Below the pieces are notes generated by a model. It did no database searches. It was given only the letters and a program-made list of their open reading frames with translations, and was not told the DNA's origin. Shown here in pieces: positions 43,168-52,071 of a DNA stretch of 64,000 nt. Source of the stretch: Streptomyces lanatus (GTDB lineage: Bacteria; Actinomycetota; Actinomycetes; Streptomycetales; Streptomycetaceae). The translations under genes and the position numbers were made by a program. Position 1 is the first letter of the stretch. Every line of letters begins with the position of its first letter. The stretch spans positions 1 through 64,000 of the forward strand of contig NZ_BNBM01000020.1 in assembly GCF_014655715.1 (NCBI RefSeq), written 5' to 3'.

Positions 43168-44061
43168 TCACCCTCCGGCCAGCAGCGCCTCGCCGAGCGG
43201 GGTCAGGGCGTGGAGCACTCGGCTGCCGTCGCGCACCGTCGTGATCAGGCCGGCCGCACGCAGCACAGTGGCGTGCTCGCTGGACGCCAGCACCCCGGCG
43301 CGGGTGCGTCCCAGCAGCGCCCCCAGCACGTCGCCCGGAGGGGCCGCGACATCGGTGACCGGCAGGGGACGGACGAGGACCGTCGGCGCCGCCGGGTCGT
43401 AGATCAGCATCGCGCTCGACGCGAAGTAGGAGGGCATCAGGTGCAGCCCCCGCCCGCACAGTTCCACGGTGTGAGAGGAGGCGAACGGGACGAGCAGATC
43501 GGGAGGAGCCCATCGCCAGCCGGGCTGCAAGGTCGCGAGCAGCGCCTCGACCCCACCGCGCAGCAGGGTCTCCGAGCGCAGCGCGCGGTCGGCGGCAGCC
43601 ACGTTCAGCACGGCTGGCCAGAGCGGCGCGAGCGACGAACGGTGATAGCGCGTCAGGTCCTCAACGAGCTTGCGCCGGGCCGCTGTCGAGCCCTGCGCCA
43701 GCTCCCGTGTCATGGACGTCCCGGGCACCGTCGGCAGCGGGTCCAAGTCGGCGGCCAGCCGGTGCGTCGGGGTCTGCGCCGCGAGTTCGGCCGCCGTGGC
43801 GGCGTCCCGGGCCGTCGGCTGGTACAGGAAGTCGGGCAGATAGCCGGTGGGCGGGACCAGCCGGGCCAGGATCCCCGCGCGGGCCGCCAGCCCCGGCTTG
43901 ACGGCCCGCCGCCAGGCCACGAGTTCACCCCGGTGCGCTGCGAGACCCGAGGCGGGTGCGGCCAGATGGCGGACACTCAGGGCCGTCTCCAGCAGTACGT
44001 CTGGTGTGGCGGCCACGGTGACGCGGGCGAGGTCGGCCGGGCCGAACCGTATCCGTAACAC
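43168..44061 (-). CDS. DUF5937/ArsR-type winged-helix regulator with TTA as second codon
   Basis: The 297-residue protein begins LRIRFGPADLARVTVA and ends in an ArsR-like winged HTH (GALLGRTRAGVLASSEHATV, AAGLITTVRDGSRVLHALTP). This matches the DUF5937 plus HTH architecture of actinobacterial regulators. The codon after GTG 44061 is TTA (44058-44056). Because homology begins at this Leu, the TTA lies inside the gene whichever nearby start is used, so translation should need the bldA tRNA. The divergent beta-propeller gene lies 127 bases away. Confidence 0.85.
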   Translation of the reverse strand: MLRIRFGPADLARVTVAATPDVLLETALSVRHLAAPASGLAAHRGELVAWRRAVKPGLAARAGILARLVPPTGYLPDFLYQPTARDAATAAELAAQTPTHRLAADLDPLPTVPGTSMTRELAQGSTAARRKLVEDLTRYHRSSLAPLWPAVLNVAAADRALRSETLLRGGVEALLATLQPGWRWAPPDLLVPFASSHTVELCGRGLHLMPSYFASSAMLIYDPAAPTVLVRPLPVTDVAAPPGDVLGALLGRTRAGVLASSEHATVLRAAGLITTVRDGSRVLHALTPLGEALLAGG

Positions 44062-44188
44062 GCGGTGCACAGTACCGGAGGGACCGGCATTTCGGCCCTG
44101 CCCGAAAGGACCGGCGCGGATGGTCGGCGGACGGCGATTCTCGGTGCGGAACCGGCACCCCGCCGGCCCCACCACCCCTGGAGGCCAG

Positions 44189-45154
44189 ATGTCCGTACCC
44201 GCCCGACTCGTCGCGCCCGCCCTGGCGACCGCGACACTGCTGATCTGTGCCGCGGCCATGCCCGCGCAGAGCGCCGGTCGACCGCTGCCCGACCGCTATG
44301 TCGTCTCCCGCGCGGAGGGTGTGCTCCCCGAGGGCATAGATGTCCGACCCGACGGGACGATGTACGTGTCCTCCGACGGCACGGGCGCCCTGTACCGGGG
44401 CCGGGTGACGGCGCCACGGCTGCGGCCCTTCCGCGCCGACGGCGCCACCGCCCGCGGCAGCTCGCGCGGAATTCACACCGACCGGTCGGGCCGGGTCTTC
44501 TCCGTCGGCGGCGGGCGGCTCACCGTACACGCCCCGGATGGACGTCTCCTCGACGCCGAGGACGCGCCGGACGGTCCCCTCGGCGCCGCCGATCTCAACG
44601 ACCTCGTCGTCACGCCCGACGCCGTCTACGTCACCGACTGGGCGAACCCGGTGGTTCTGCGCGCACCGCTGCACGGGGGCAAAGTCGGTCCGCTGGAGCC
44701 GTGGGCCGACGTACGCGGTGCGTTCCCCGGCTTCCCCGCCCAGTACTGGCTGCTCAACGGCATAGTCGCCGATCCGGCCGGACGCACCCTACTCGTCGCC
44801 TCCAACGGCACGGAGGCCGTCTGGCGCATCGACACCGCCACCCGCGAGGTGAGCCGCCTCGACCTCGGGGACACCTCGTTCGGCGCGGACGGCATGGTGC
44901 TCCACGACCGGACCCTGTACGCCGTGCTCAACTACGGGGCCCTGCACGGCGTCTACATCGCCCGACTGGACGCGCAGCTGCGCGGCGGGACGGTCGTCCA
45001 CCGCGTCACCGGTGACCGCTTCGACCTGCCCACCACCCTGGCCCGCCACGACTGCCGTCTGTACGTCGTCAACAGCCAGAACGACGAGCCACCGGGCACC
45101 CCGCCCTACACCGTGACTGCCCTGGACGACCCGGAGTGCCGGGCGAACGGCTGA
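44189..45154 (+). CDS. secreted SMP-30/gluconolactonase-like beta-propeller
   Basis: A 321-residue exported protein: signal peptide at about 1-30 (AAAMPAQSA), then a six-bladed SMP-30-type propeller with PEGIDVRPDGTMYVSSDGTG, ADLNDLVVTPDAVYVTDW and LNGIVADPAGRTLLVASNGT. The Glu and Asn/Asp positions of these motifs are the calcium ligands of the lactonase family. A secreted lactonase or sugar-binding role is likely but unproven. GGAGG lies 4 bases before ATG. Confidence 0.85.
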   Translation: MSVPARLVAPALATATLLICAAAMPAQSAGRPLPDRYVVSRAEGVLPEGIDVRPDGTMYVSSDGTGALYRGRVTAPRLRPFRADGATARGSSRGIHTDRSGRVFSVGGGRLTVHAPDGRLLDAEDAPDGPLGAADLNDLVVTPDAVYVTDWANPVVLRAPLHGGKVGPLEPWADVRGAFPGFPAQYWLLNGIVADPAGRTLLVASNGTEAVWRIDTATREVSRLDLGDTSFGADGMVLHDRTLYAVLNYGALHGVYIARLDAQLRGGTVVHRVTGDRFDLPTTLARHDCRLYVVNSQNDEPPGTPPYTVTALDDPECRANG

Positions 45155-45299
45155 TCCACGGAGGCGGCGGCCGTGCCCCGCGCGGCCGACGCAGCTCCCT
45201 GGAACCCGGCACCCTCCTGGATGTCGAGAATGTGGCCCCGGCTCCGTCCTGGGTGTAGCAGTGGCCACACGGGCCGCGCGATCACGAGGGAGAACGATC

Positions 45300-45734
45300 A
45301 TGACGCTTCAGCGGATGGACAACGTCGGCATCGTCGTCGAGGACCTGGACGCCGCCATCGCCTTCTTCACCGAACTCGGCATGGAGCTGGAAGGCAAAGC
45401 AGAGATCGAGGGCCGCTGGGCCGACCTCACCGTCGGCCTCGAGGGCATCCGCTGCGTCATCGCGATGATGCGGACCCCGGACGGCCACGGCAGGCTGGAG
45501 CTGGCTCAGTACCACGCACCCGCCGCGATCGGCGCCACACCGCCACCGCCCAACACTCTGGGTCTGCATCGCGTGATGTTCGCCGTCGACGACATCGACG
45601 ACACCATCGCCCGCCTGCGTCCCCATGGCGCCGAACTCCTCGGGGAGGTGGCGCGGTACGAGGACAGCTATCGGCTCTGCTACCTCCGCGGGCCCGCCGG
45701 CATCATCGTCGGCCTGGCCGAACAACTCGGCTGA
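45300..45734 (+). CDS. VOC family protein
   Basis: A 144-residue two-module VOC protein: N-terminal MDNVGIVVEDLDAAIAFFTELG and C-terminal LHRVMFAVDDIDDTIARL, ending YLRGPAGIIVGLAE. The C-terminal metal-site Glu of glyoxalases is followed by a usual IVGLAE tail. It is probably a small-molecule-binding or isomerising enzyme; the substrate is unknown. GAGGGAGAA precedes the ATG. It converges with the third oxidoreductase gene. Confidence 0.87.
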   Translation: MTLQRMDNVGIVVEDLDAAIAFFTELGMELEGKAEIEGRWADLTVGLEGIRCVIAMMRTPDGHGRLELAQYHAPAAIGATPPPPNTLGLHRVMFAVDDIDDTIARLRPHGAELLGEVARYEDSYRLCYLRGPAGIIVGLAEQLG

Positions 45735-45789
45735 CGGCGCCCGTGGCACAGCCACCGCCCGACGAGCGTTGACGCAGCTCGGCTGCCCT

Positions 45790-46710
45790 TCAGTCCCCGG
45801 CGATGCGAATGATCGTGCGGCCCGCGACGCGTTGCCCCGGGGCGAAGGCGGCGGCCGCCTCCGCCAGCGGTCGGACCGCGCCCACCCGAACCCGGAGCCG
45901 TCCGTCCCGGACACGTTGGGAGAGGTCGGCGAGGCGGGCGCGGTCGGGTTCGACGACGAAGAACAGAGCCCGCCCCTCGTCCGGGCGGACGGTGGGAGGC
46001 TGGGCGATGGTGACGAGGGTGCCTCCGGGGCGTACGAGGGCGGCCGAGCGGTCGAGGATGTCGCCGCCGATCACGTCGAACACGACGTCGACCTGGCCGG
46101 CGTCCTCCCAGCGGTCCGCCCCCAGGTCGAGGAAGGCATGCGCACCCAGGTCCAGGACGGTGTCCCGGTCGGCGGAGCGGCCCGTGCCGACCACGCGGGC
46201 CCCCGCCTCGTGAGCGAGCTGGACGGCGATCGAGCCGACGCCGCCGGCCGCGCCGTGGATCAGGACGGTCTGGCCGGTGGTGAGACGGGCGTGGTCGAAC
46301 AGGCCCTGCCAGGCGGTCAGCCCGGAGATCGGCAGTGCGGCCGCCACCGTGTGGTCGATGTCGGCGGGGAGCGGGGCGAGGTTGCGGGCTTCCACGGCGA
46401 CGTACTCGGCGAGGGAGCCGTTACGGGCCCAGTCCGTCGGTCCGAAGACCCGCTGGCCGACTGTGAGGCCGGTCGTGCCGTACCCCAGTTCCGTCACCAC
46501 CCCGGAGACCTCGTGGCCGGGCACGCTCGGGGTACGGTCGCGGCCGGCCCGGTCGGACCAGGTGCCGGGCCAGTCGAGCTCGCCCCGGGTGACGCCCGCT
46601 GCGTGCACCCGAACGATGACGTCGTTCTCGGCGGCGTGCGGATGGGGAAGCTCCTCAGGAGTCAGCCCCGCGATCCCCGCCTCACGATCCCGGACAGTGA
46701 TGGCTTGCAC
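45790..46710 (-). CDS. NAD(P)-dependent quinone oxidoreductase-like protein (MDR family), paralogue 3
   Basis: 306 residues, exactly the length of the first paralogue (1420-2340), with the same blocks: QAITVRDREAG, GHEVSGVV, GAAGGVGSIAVQ and C-terminal RTIIRI. The GTG at 46710 is preferred because GAAGGG lies 7 bases upstream and it aligns with the start of the first copy; an ATG at 46716 is possible. It follows the HD-domain gene closely, suggesting an operon divergent from the GlxA-type regulator. Confidence 0.88.
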   Translation of the reverse strand: MQAITVRDREAGIAGLTPEELPHPHAAENDVIVRVHAAGVTRGELDWPGTWSDRAGRDRTPSVPGHEVSGVVTELGYGTTGLTVGQRVFGPTDWARNGSLAEYVAVEARNLAPLPADIDHTVAAALPISGLTAWQGLFDHARLTTGQTVLIHGAAGGVGSIAVQLAHEAGARVVGTGRSADRDTVLDLGAHAFLDLGADRWEDAGQVDVVFDVIGGDILDRSAALVRPGGTLVTIAQPPTVRPDEGRALFFVVEPDRARLADLSQRVRDGRLRVRVGAVRPLAEAAAAFAPGQRVAGRTIIRIAGD

Positions 46711-46764
46711 GAGCATTCCCTTCTTGATCATTGAGGGGGTGAAAAGTGCCCACCACCGCACTGA

Positions 46765-47403
46765 TCACCGCGGCCATGGAGCCTCGATGATCCGTTCCAC
46801 CATGGAGGTACGGCGGAAACCGGGAACGAAGTGTTCCAGGACGTCCGCGTTGAGGGTCCCGTAGGTCGTGTCGGGGCGGTCCTTGAGACCGTCGACGAAT
46901 GCCTGGAGGAATTCCCTTTTGAAATCGCCGCGTGGATGGGCGGCGACGATCTCGTCCAACCGGTCGCCTTCCAGCCGGTCCAGCCCCCAGCCGACCGCGT
47001 CGGTCAGCACGCCGTAGTTCGTGGCGGCGATCTCGGGCTCCATCCGGCCGGGAATCCCCGGCGTCGTGTGCAGGGCGATCGCCCTCCAGACCACGTCGGC
47101 GGCGCTCTCGGAGAACCTGCGGTCGAGCAGGAACTTCCGCGCGTGGTCGGCACCGTCCAGCTCGAAACGCTGCTGCGTTTCGGAGAACGGGATCAAAAGG
47201 CCCGCGTCATGGAACATCGCCGAGATGTAGAGCAACTCGGGATCGGGCCGGAGATTCATTTCGTCCGCGTGCAGGGAACCGAAGAGAAATACCCGCCTGG
47301 AGTGATGGAAGATCAGAGGGTTCGTCCGCTCCCGGACAAAGTCGGTGGCCTCCGCGACGGCCGGGGTCTCGGGGATTTCCACCCCTGCGATGATGTCGGT
47401 CAT
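46765..47403 (-). CDS. HD domain-containing protein (cyanamide hydratase-like)
   Basis: A 212-residue metal-dependent HD-fold protein with ligand motifs HHSRRVFLFG, MFHDAG and a later ALHTTPG. The layout (IPETPAVAEATDFV, NPLIFHHSRR) resembles the cyanamide hydratase/Ddi2-type HD group rather than nucleotide phosphohydrolases, but activity is unproven. It is divergent from the GlxA-type regulator and upstream of the oxidoreductase. Confidence 0.83.
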   Translation of the reverse strand: MTDIIAGVEIPETPAVAEATDFVRERTNPLIFHHSRRVFLFGSLHADEMNLRPDPELLYISAMFHDAGLLIPFSETQQRFELDGADHARKFLLDRRFSESAADVVWRAIALHTTPGIPGRMEPEIAATNYGVLTDAVGWGLDRLEGDRLDEIVAAHPRGDFKREFLQAFVDGLKDRPDTTYGTLNADVLEHFVPGFRRTSMVERIIEAPWPR

Positions 47404-47538
47404 GATCTCCGTGCTTTCCGGTGCGATGCGCTACGAGTGGGCCGTGTGCCCTTTCTCCACGGTGCCGCCGACACGGTCCCCGGCGCCGCCTCGGTACGGC
47501 CATGAACCACTCAGATCCGGTCACCCCAGGACGGGCCT

Positions 47539-48513
47539 GTGAGCGCCCGCGCGCATCGGGTGGCGATGCTCGTCTACGACGGCGTCAAACTGCTGGACGT
47601 CGCCGGCCCGGCCGAGGTGTTCGGTGAGGCGAATCTGCTCGGCGCCGACTACCGGATCTCCCTGGTGTCGGCGACGGGCGCCGATGTCACCTCCTCCATC
47701 GGCATGCGTATCGCCGTCGACGGCAGCGCGGCCGAGGAGCCGGACCCCGACACGTTCCTGATGCCGGGCGGCGCCGTCTATCCCAGAACCCCGATCACAC
47801 GGGACCTGGCCGAAGCCGCCGGGGACCTGGCAGCCCGCGCCGGGCGGGTCGCGTCCGTGTGCTCCGGCGCCTTCGTCCTCGGCGCCACGGGCCTGCTGGA
47901 CGGTAAACGGGCGACCACGCACTGGAAGATCGCGGGCGAACTCGCTGCCCGGCACCCGAAGACGCGCGTCGAGCCCGACGCCATCTACGTCCGCGACGGC
48001 TCGACGTACACGTCGGCGGGTGTCACCGCGGGCATCGACCTCGCGCTCGCCCTCGTGGAGGAGGACCACGGTCCCGACGTCAGCCGGGAAGTGGCCCGCT
48101 CCCTGGTGGTCTACCTGCACCGGGCGGGCGGCCAGTCACAGTTCTCCGCGCCCCTCCAGGGCCCGCCGCCCCGATCGCCCGCCCTGCGCAGGGTCGTCGA
48201 CCTGGTGACGGCGGACCCCGCCGGCAACCACTCCCTCGCCGAACTCGCCGGGCGGCTCAACCTCAGTACGCGTCACCTCACCAGGCTGTTCCGGGAGGAG
48301 CTGGGCACCACCCCGGCCCGGTACGTCGAGTCGATCCGCTTCGACATCGCGAAGTCACTCCTCGACCAGGGGCACACCGCGACGCGGGCGGCGTCCCTGG
48401 CCGGCTTTCCGAGCTACGAGAGCCTGCGCCGCGTCTTCGCACGGGAGCTGTCCATCAGTCCCGCCGCCTACCAGCGCCGGTTCGCCACCGCTCACCGCGA
48501 ACCGGCCGAGTAG
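47539..48513 (+). CDS. GlxA-family transcriptional regulator (DJ-1/PfpI plus AraC HTH)
   Basis: A 324-residue protein. The N-terminal DJ-1/PfpI domain (residues about 6-185) has a nucleophile-elbow-type cysteine in SVCSGAFVLG (Cys108) and the TTHW motif. The C-terminal AraC double HTH (about 215-312) includes LSTRHLTRLFREELGTTPAR and ARELSISPAAYQRRF. It likely senses a small molecule through the DJ-1 domain and controls the divergent HD-oxidoreductase unit across 135 bases. GTG start. Confidence 0.92.
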   Translation: MSARAHRVAMLVYDGVKLLDVAGPAEVFGEANLLGADYRISLVSATGADVTSSIGMRIAVDGSAAEEPDPDTFLMPGGAVYPRTPITRDLAEAAGDLAARAGRVASVCSGAFVLGATGLLDGKRATTHWKIAGELAARHPKTRVEPDAIYVRDGSTYTSAGVTAGIDLALALVEEDHGPDVSREVARSLVVYLHRAGGQSQFSAPLQGPPPRSPALRRVVDLVTADPAGNHSLAELAGRLNLSTRHLTRLFREELGTTPARYVESIRFDIAKSLLDQGHTATRAASLAGFPSYESLRRVFARELSISPAAYQRRFATAHREPAE

Positions 48514-48519
48514 GCGGTC

Positions 48520-49959
48520 CTATTCGGGACGCAGAACCCCGGTGCGGGCCACCTCGGAGTACCAGCGGGCGCTGGCCTTCGGGATGCGGGTGCCGGTCGG
48601 GTAGTCCACGTAGACCGTCCCGAAGCGCTTACTGTAGCCGTGCGCCCACTCGAAGTTGTCCAGCAGCGACCACAGGAAGTAGCCGCGCACGTCCGAGCCG
48701 TCCGCGATGGCCTGGTGGACCGCCGCGAGGTGGCCGCGCAGGTAGGCGATGCGACCGGGGTCGTTCACCATGCCGTCGGGGCCGGCGTAGTCGTCGAACG
48801 CCGCGCCGTTCTCCGTGATGACCAGCGGCAGGCGCGGGAAGTCGGACGACAGTCGGCGCAGCAGGTCGTACAGACCGCTGGGGTCGACGGCCCAGCCCAT
48901 GGCGGTGGTGTCGCCGGGCGGTTGATGGAAGGCGACCTTCTCCGCCCCGGGCCACGGGCTGTGCGTGCTGTTGCCGTGTCCGTCCGAGTTGTGGCTGCCC
49001 GTGCCGCCGGCCTCCGAGACGAGGGTGGGCGTGTAGTAGTTGACGCCGAGGAAGTCCAGCGGCTGATTGATCTGCCGCAGGTCGCCGTCGCGGACGAAAC
49101 TCCAGTCGGTCAGGCCGGCGGTGTCCTTGAGCAGGTCCTCCGGGTACTCACCCTGCAACATCGGACCGGTGAAGACCCGGTTGGCGAGCGCGTCGATCCG
49201 CCGGACCGCGTCGGCGTCGGCCGGGTCGTCGGTCAGGGGTCGGACGTGGTGGATGTTGAGGGTGACCGAGCACTGGCCACCGGTGGGAAGCCGGTCGCGC
49301 AGCGCCTCGACCGCCATGCCGTGAGCCAGGTTGAGGTGATGGGCGGCGCGCAGCGCGGCCACCGGGTCCGTGCGGCCGGGGGCGTGCACGCCAGAGCCGT
49401 AGCCCAGGAAGGCGCTGCACCAGGGCTCGTTGAGGGTGGTCCACGTCGTCACCCGGTCGCCGAGGGCGTCGGCGGCCAGGGCCGCGTACTCGGCGAACCG
49501 CTCGGCCGTGACCCGCTCGGGCCAGCCGCCGCCGTCCTCCAGCTCCTGCGGCAGATCCCAGTGATACAGCGTGGCGACCGGCTTGATGCCCTTCGCCAGC
49601 AGCTCGTCGACCAGACGCCGGTAGAAGTCCAGGCCCTTCTGGACGGCGGGGCCGCGGCCGGTGGGCTGGATCCGGGGCCAGGCCAGGGAGAACCGGTAGG
49701 CGCCGAGGCCGAGGTCGGCCATCAGCGCGACGTCCTCACGCCAGCGGTGGTAGTGGTCGGTGGCGATGTCGCCGGTGTCGCCGTTGCGGACCCGGCCCGG
49801 CGTCCTGGCGTACGTGTCCCAGATCGACGGCGTACGGCCGTCCTCGGCGGCAGCGCCCTCGATCTGGTACGAGGCGGTCGCGGAGCCCCAGAGGAAGTCA
49901 TGGGGGAAGATGCGGGCGCCGTCCATGGCGGACTCGCTCTGCTGTGCAGCGGTGACCAC
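48520..49959 (-). CDS. GH1 beta-glucosidase (BglC-like)
   Basis: A 479-residue cytosolic GH1 enzyme. The acid/base Glu178 is in TTLNEPW and the nucleophile Glu383 in VITENGAAF; the GH1 N-terminal signature FLWGSATASYQIEG is intact. It should hydrolyse imported beta-glucosides such as cellobiose to glucose. It is the last gene of a leftward unit after two permeases and a binding protein, the same order as cebEFG-bglC loci. A 91-base gap with a palindrome separates it from the permease gene. Confidence 0.92.
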   Translation of the reverse strand: MVTAAQQSESAMDGARIFPHDFLWGSATASYQIEGAAAEDGRTPSIWDTYARTPGRVRNGDTGDIATDHYHRWREDVALMADLGLGAYRFSLAWPRIQPTGRGPAVQKGLDFYRRLVDELLAKGIKPVATLYHWDLPQELEDGGGWPERVTAERFAEYAALAADALGDRVTTWTTLNEPWCSAFLGYGSGVHAPGRTDPVAALRAAHHLNLAHGMAVEALRDRLPTGGQCSVTLNIHHVRPLTDDPADADAVRRIDALANRVFTGPMLQGEYPEDLLKDTAGLTDWSFVRDGDLRQINQPLDFLGVNYYTPTLVSEAGGTGSHNSDGHGNSTHSPWPGAEKVAFHQPPGDTTAMGWAVDPSGLYDLLRRLSSDFPRLPLVITENGAAFDDYAGPDGMVNDPGRIAYLRGHLAAVHQAIADGSDVRGYFLWSLLDNFEWAHGYSKRFGTVYVDYPTGTRIPKASARWYSEVARTGVLRPE

Positions 49960-49982
49960 GTAAGTCCTTTCAAGAATGGTGC

Positions 49983-49994
49983 CGTTCGCGAACG
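49983..49994. promoter_or_regulatory. palindrome CGTTCGCGAACG upstream of the beta-glucosidase
   Basis: A perfect 12-bp palindrome located 24-35 bases before the beta-glucosidase start, in the only sizeable gap of this transcription unit. It could be an internal operator or an RNA processing or attenuation element; no further evidence is available. Confidence 0.35.
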
Positions 49995-50050
49995 TGCGAA
50001 GGGCACGGTCGTACGGGCCCGGCGCTGGTCGCCCGGGCGGATGTGCGAGG

Positions 50051-50971
50051 TCAGCCCTTGACGGCGCCGGCCATGATGCCGCTGACGATCTGACGGCCGA
50101 AGACGATGAACATCGCCAGCAGCGGGAGCGTGCCGAGCAGCGCGCCCGCCATGATCAGCGACTGGTCGCGGACGTAACCGGCGCTGAGCTGGGTGAGGGC
50201 GACGGGCACGGTCGGGTTGGTCATGTCGAGGACCACGAACGGCCAGAAGAAGTCGTTCCAGGCGTGCACGAACGTGATCATGAACAGCACCGCCATCGCG
50301 GGCCGCGCCACCGGGAGCACGATGCTCCAGAAGATGCGCAGCGAGTGCGCCCCGTCGACGCGCCCGGCCTCGACGAGTTCGTCCGGCAGTGCCTCCGAGA
50401 GGTACTGCCGCATGAAGAACACGCCGACCGCGCTGACCAGCGTGGGGAAGATGACGGCGGGCAGCTGCTGCGCCAGGCCGAGTTCGGACATCATCATGAA
50501 CAGCGGTACGACGCCGAGCTGCGGCGGCACCATCATCGTGCCGATCACCAGCATGAGCAGGATGTTGCGGCCCTTGAACCGCAGCTTGGCGAAGGCGAAG
50601 CCCGCGAGGGTCGCGAACATCACCGTGGACAGCGCGATCACCCCGGCCACGATCGTGCTGTTGATCATGGCCTTGCCCATGGCCGCCTCGTCCCACGCGC
50701 GGGCGAGGTTGCTGAACAGGTTCGGGCCGGGCAGGAACGGCGGCGGACTCTGGCTGACACGGGTGTTGTCCGTGGACGCCGCGACCATCGTCCAGTACAG
50801 CGGGAAGATCGACAGGATCGCCATGACGGCGAGCAGCACGTAGGCGAGCGGCCCGGCGTGGTGCTGGCGGCCGGCACCCGGGCGCAGCAGCCGCCGGCTG
50901 CGGCGGGGAGGGGTTTCGGTATCCGTCCGGACCGGGATCTCGGTGCGGACCGGGAGGCTGTTGACGGTCAT
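50051..50971 (-). CDS. carbohydrate ABC transporter permease (CebG/MalG type)
   Basis: A 306-residue inner-membrane permease with six helices after a 40-residue cytoplasmic N-terminus. The EAA loop EAGRVDGAHSLRIFWSIVLP docks with the ATPase. It pairs with the permease directly upstream (12-base gap). As usual in Streptomyces sugar operons no ATPase gene is present, so the general ATPase MsiK encoded elsewhere probably energises it. Confidence 0.92.
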   Translation of the reverse strand: MTVNSLPVRTEIPVRTDTETPPRRSRRLLRPGAGRQHHAGPLAYVLLAVMAILSIFPLYWTMVAASTDNTRVSQSPPPFLPGPNLFSNLARAWDEAAMGKAMINSTIVAGVIALSTVMFATLAGFAFAKLRFKGRNILLMLVIGTMMVPPQLGVVPLFMMMSELGLAQQLPAVIFPTLVSAVGVFFMRQYLSEALPDELVEAGRVDGAHSLRIFWSIVLPVARPAMAVLFMITFVHAWNDFFWPFVVLDMTNPTVPVALTQLSAGYVRDQSLIMAGALLGTLPLLAMFIVFGRQIVSGIMAGAVKG

Positions 50972-50983
50972 GAGGGCTCCAGG

Positions 50984-51979
50984 TCAGGGCGTGCGGGGGC
51001 GCAGCCGGCGGATCAGGCGCTGCGCCGCGAAGACGAGGACGAGCAGCAGGAACATCGCCCAGGCCACGGTCGCCGCGCGGCCCATCTGGTAGTTCTTCCA
51101 GCCCTCCTCGTACAGCAGCAGGCCGAGCGTCTGGTACTGGTTGTCGGCGCCGCCGGTGACTCCGTTGGGCCCCTGCCCGAAGATCAGCGGCTCACCGAAG
51201 AGCTGGGTGGCGCCGATCGTGGAGAGCACGATGGTGAAGACGACCGTGGAGCGGATCCCGGGGATGGTGACGTGGGTGAACTGCTTCCACCGCGAGGCCC
51301 CGTCGAGGGAGGCCGCCTCGTAGCGCTCGGCGGGGATGGCCTGCATCGCGGCCAGGTACAGCAGCGCGTTGTAGCCGGTCCAGCGCCAGATCACGATGGT
51401 CGAAATCGCGGCCTGCGCAGGCCATTTGTCGGCCTCCCAGTCCAGCGGGTCGATACCCACCACACCCAGCGCCCAGTTGATCATGCCGAAGTCGCGTTCG
51501 AAGAGCATGGTGAACACGAGCGCCGCCGCGCCGACGGACGTGGCGTAGGGGACCAGGGACGCCACGCGGAAGAACAGCGAGGCACGCATCCGGTAGTTGA
51601 GCAGATGCGCCAGACCGAGCGCCATCAGCAACTGCGGCACCGTCGAGATGACACCGATGGTGATCGTGTTCCGCAGCGCGTTCCAGAACCGCGAGTCGTT
51701 CACCAGGTCGACGTAGTTGTCGAGCGCGACCCACTGCATGACGTCGAGAGTGGCGAGCTCCACCCCGTGCAGCGAGATCCACGCCGTATAGATGAGCGGG
51801 TAGAAGCTGAACGCGGCGAAGACGACGAAGAACGGCGCGACGAACGCGTACGGCGCGCCCTTGAGGTCCAGCCGGTGCAGCAGGGCACTGCGCCGCTGCC
51901 CCGAGCGTCCGGTGCCCGGCTTCGGCGACGGGCCCGCGGGCTCCTCGCCGACCAGGGCGTTCGTGGTGGAGGTGGCCAC
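50984..51979 (-). CDS. carbohydrate ABC transporter permease (CebF/MalF type)
   Basis: A 331-residue permease with six membrane helices (first at about 45-67) and the EAA-type loop YEAASLDGASRWKQFTHVTI. GTG at 51979 has GGAAGGA 7 bases upstream; homologues start at this point. It lies between the binding-protein gene and the second permease, and a strong hairpin precedes it. Confidence 0.92.
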   Translation of the reverse strand: MATSTTNALVGEEPAGPSPKPGTGRSGQRRSALLHRLDLKGAPYAFVAPFFVVFAAFSFYPLIYTAWISLHGVELATLDVMQWVALDNYVDLVNDSRFWNALRNTITIGVISTVPQLLMALGLAHLLNYRMRASLFFRVASLVPYATSVGAAALVFTMLFERDFGMINWALGVVGIDPLDWEADKWPAQAAISTIVIWRWTGYNALLYLAAMQAIPAERYEAASLDGASRWKQFTHVTIPGIRSTVVFTIVLSTIGATQLFGEPLIFGQGPNGVTGGADNQYQTLGLLLYEEGWKNYQMGRAATVAWAMFLLLVLVFAAQRLIRRLRPRTP

Positions 51980-52015
51980 CGGATTTCCTTCCTGACAGCG
52001 GATGTCTGAGCCGTG

Positions 52016-52052
52016 CCCGGGGCGCGCCGGCAGAAGGCGCACGCGCCCCGGG
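52016..52052 (-). terminator. intercistronic hairpin between binding-protein and permease genes
   Basis: CCCGGGGCGCG (52016-52026) pairs perfectly with CGCGCCCCGGG (52042-52052), 15-base loop, in the gap after the solute-binding protein. Such hairpins let the abundant binding protein be made in excess over the permeases by partial termination or mRNA protection. The role here is inferred from its place. Confidence 0.7.
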
Positions 52053-52071
52053 TGGCCGGAGGCCGGCGAGG

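Noticed and set aside
49976..52009. Very long rightward open frame (677 codons) antisense to the sugar permeases
   Set aside because: It is His/Gln/Asp/Arg-rich with no domain, and it lies wholly opposite two clear permease genes; this is the usual GC-bias shadow.
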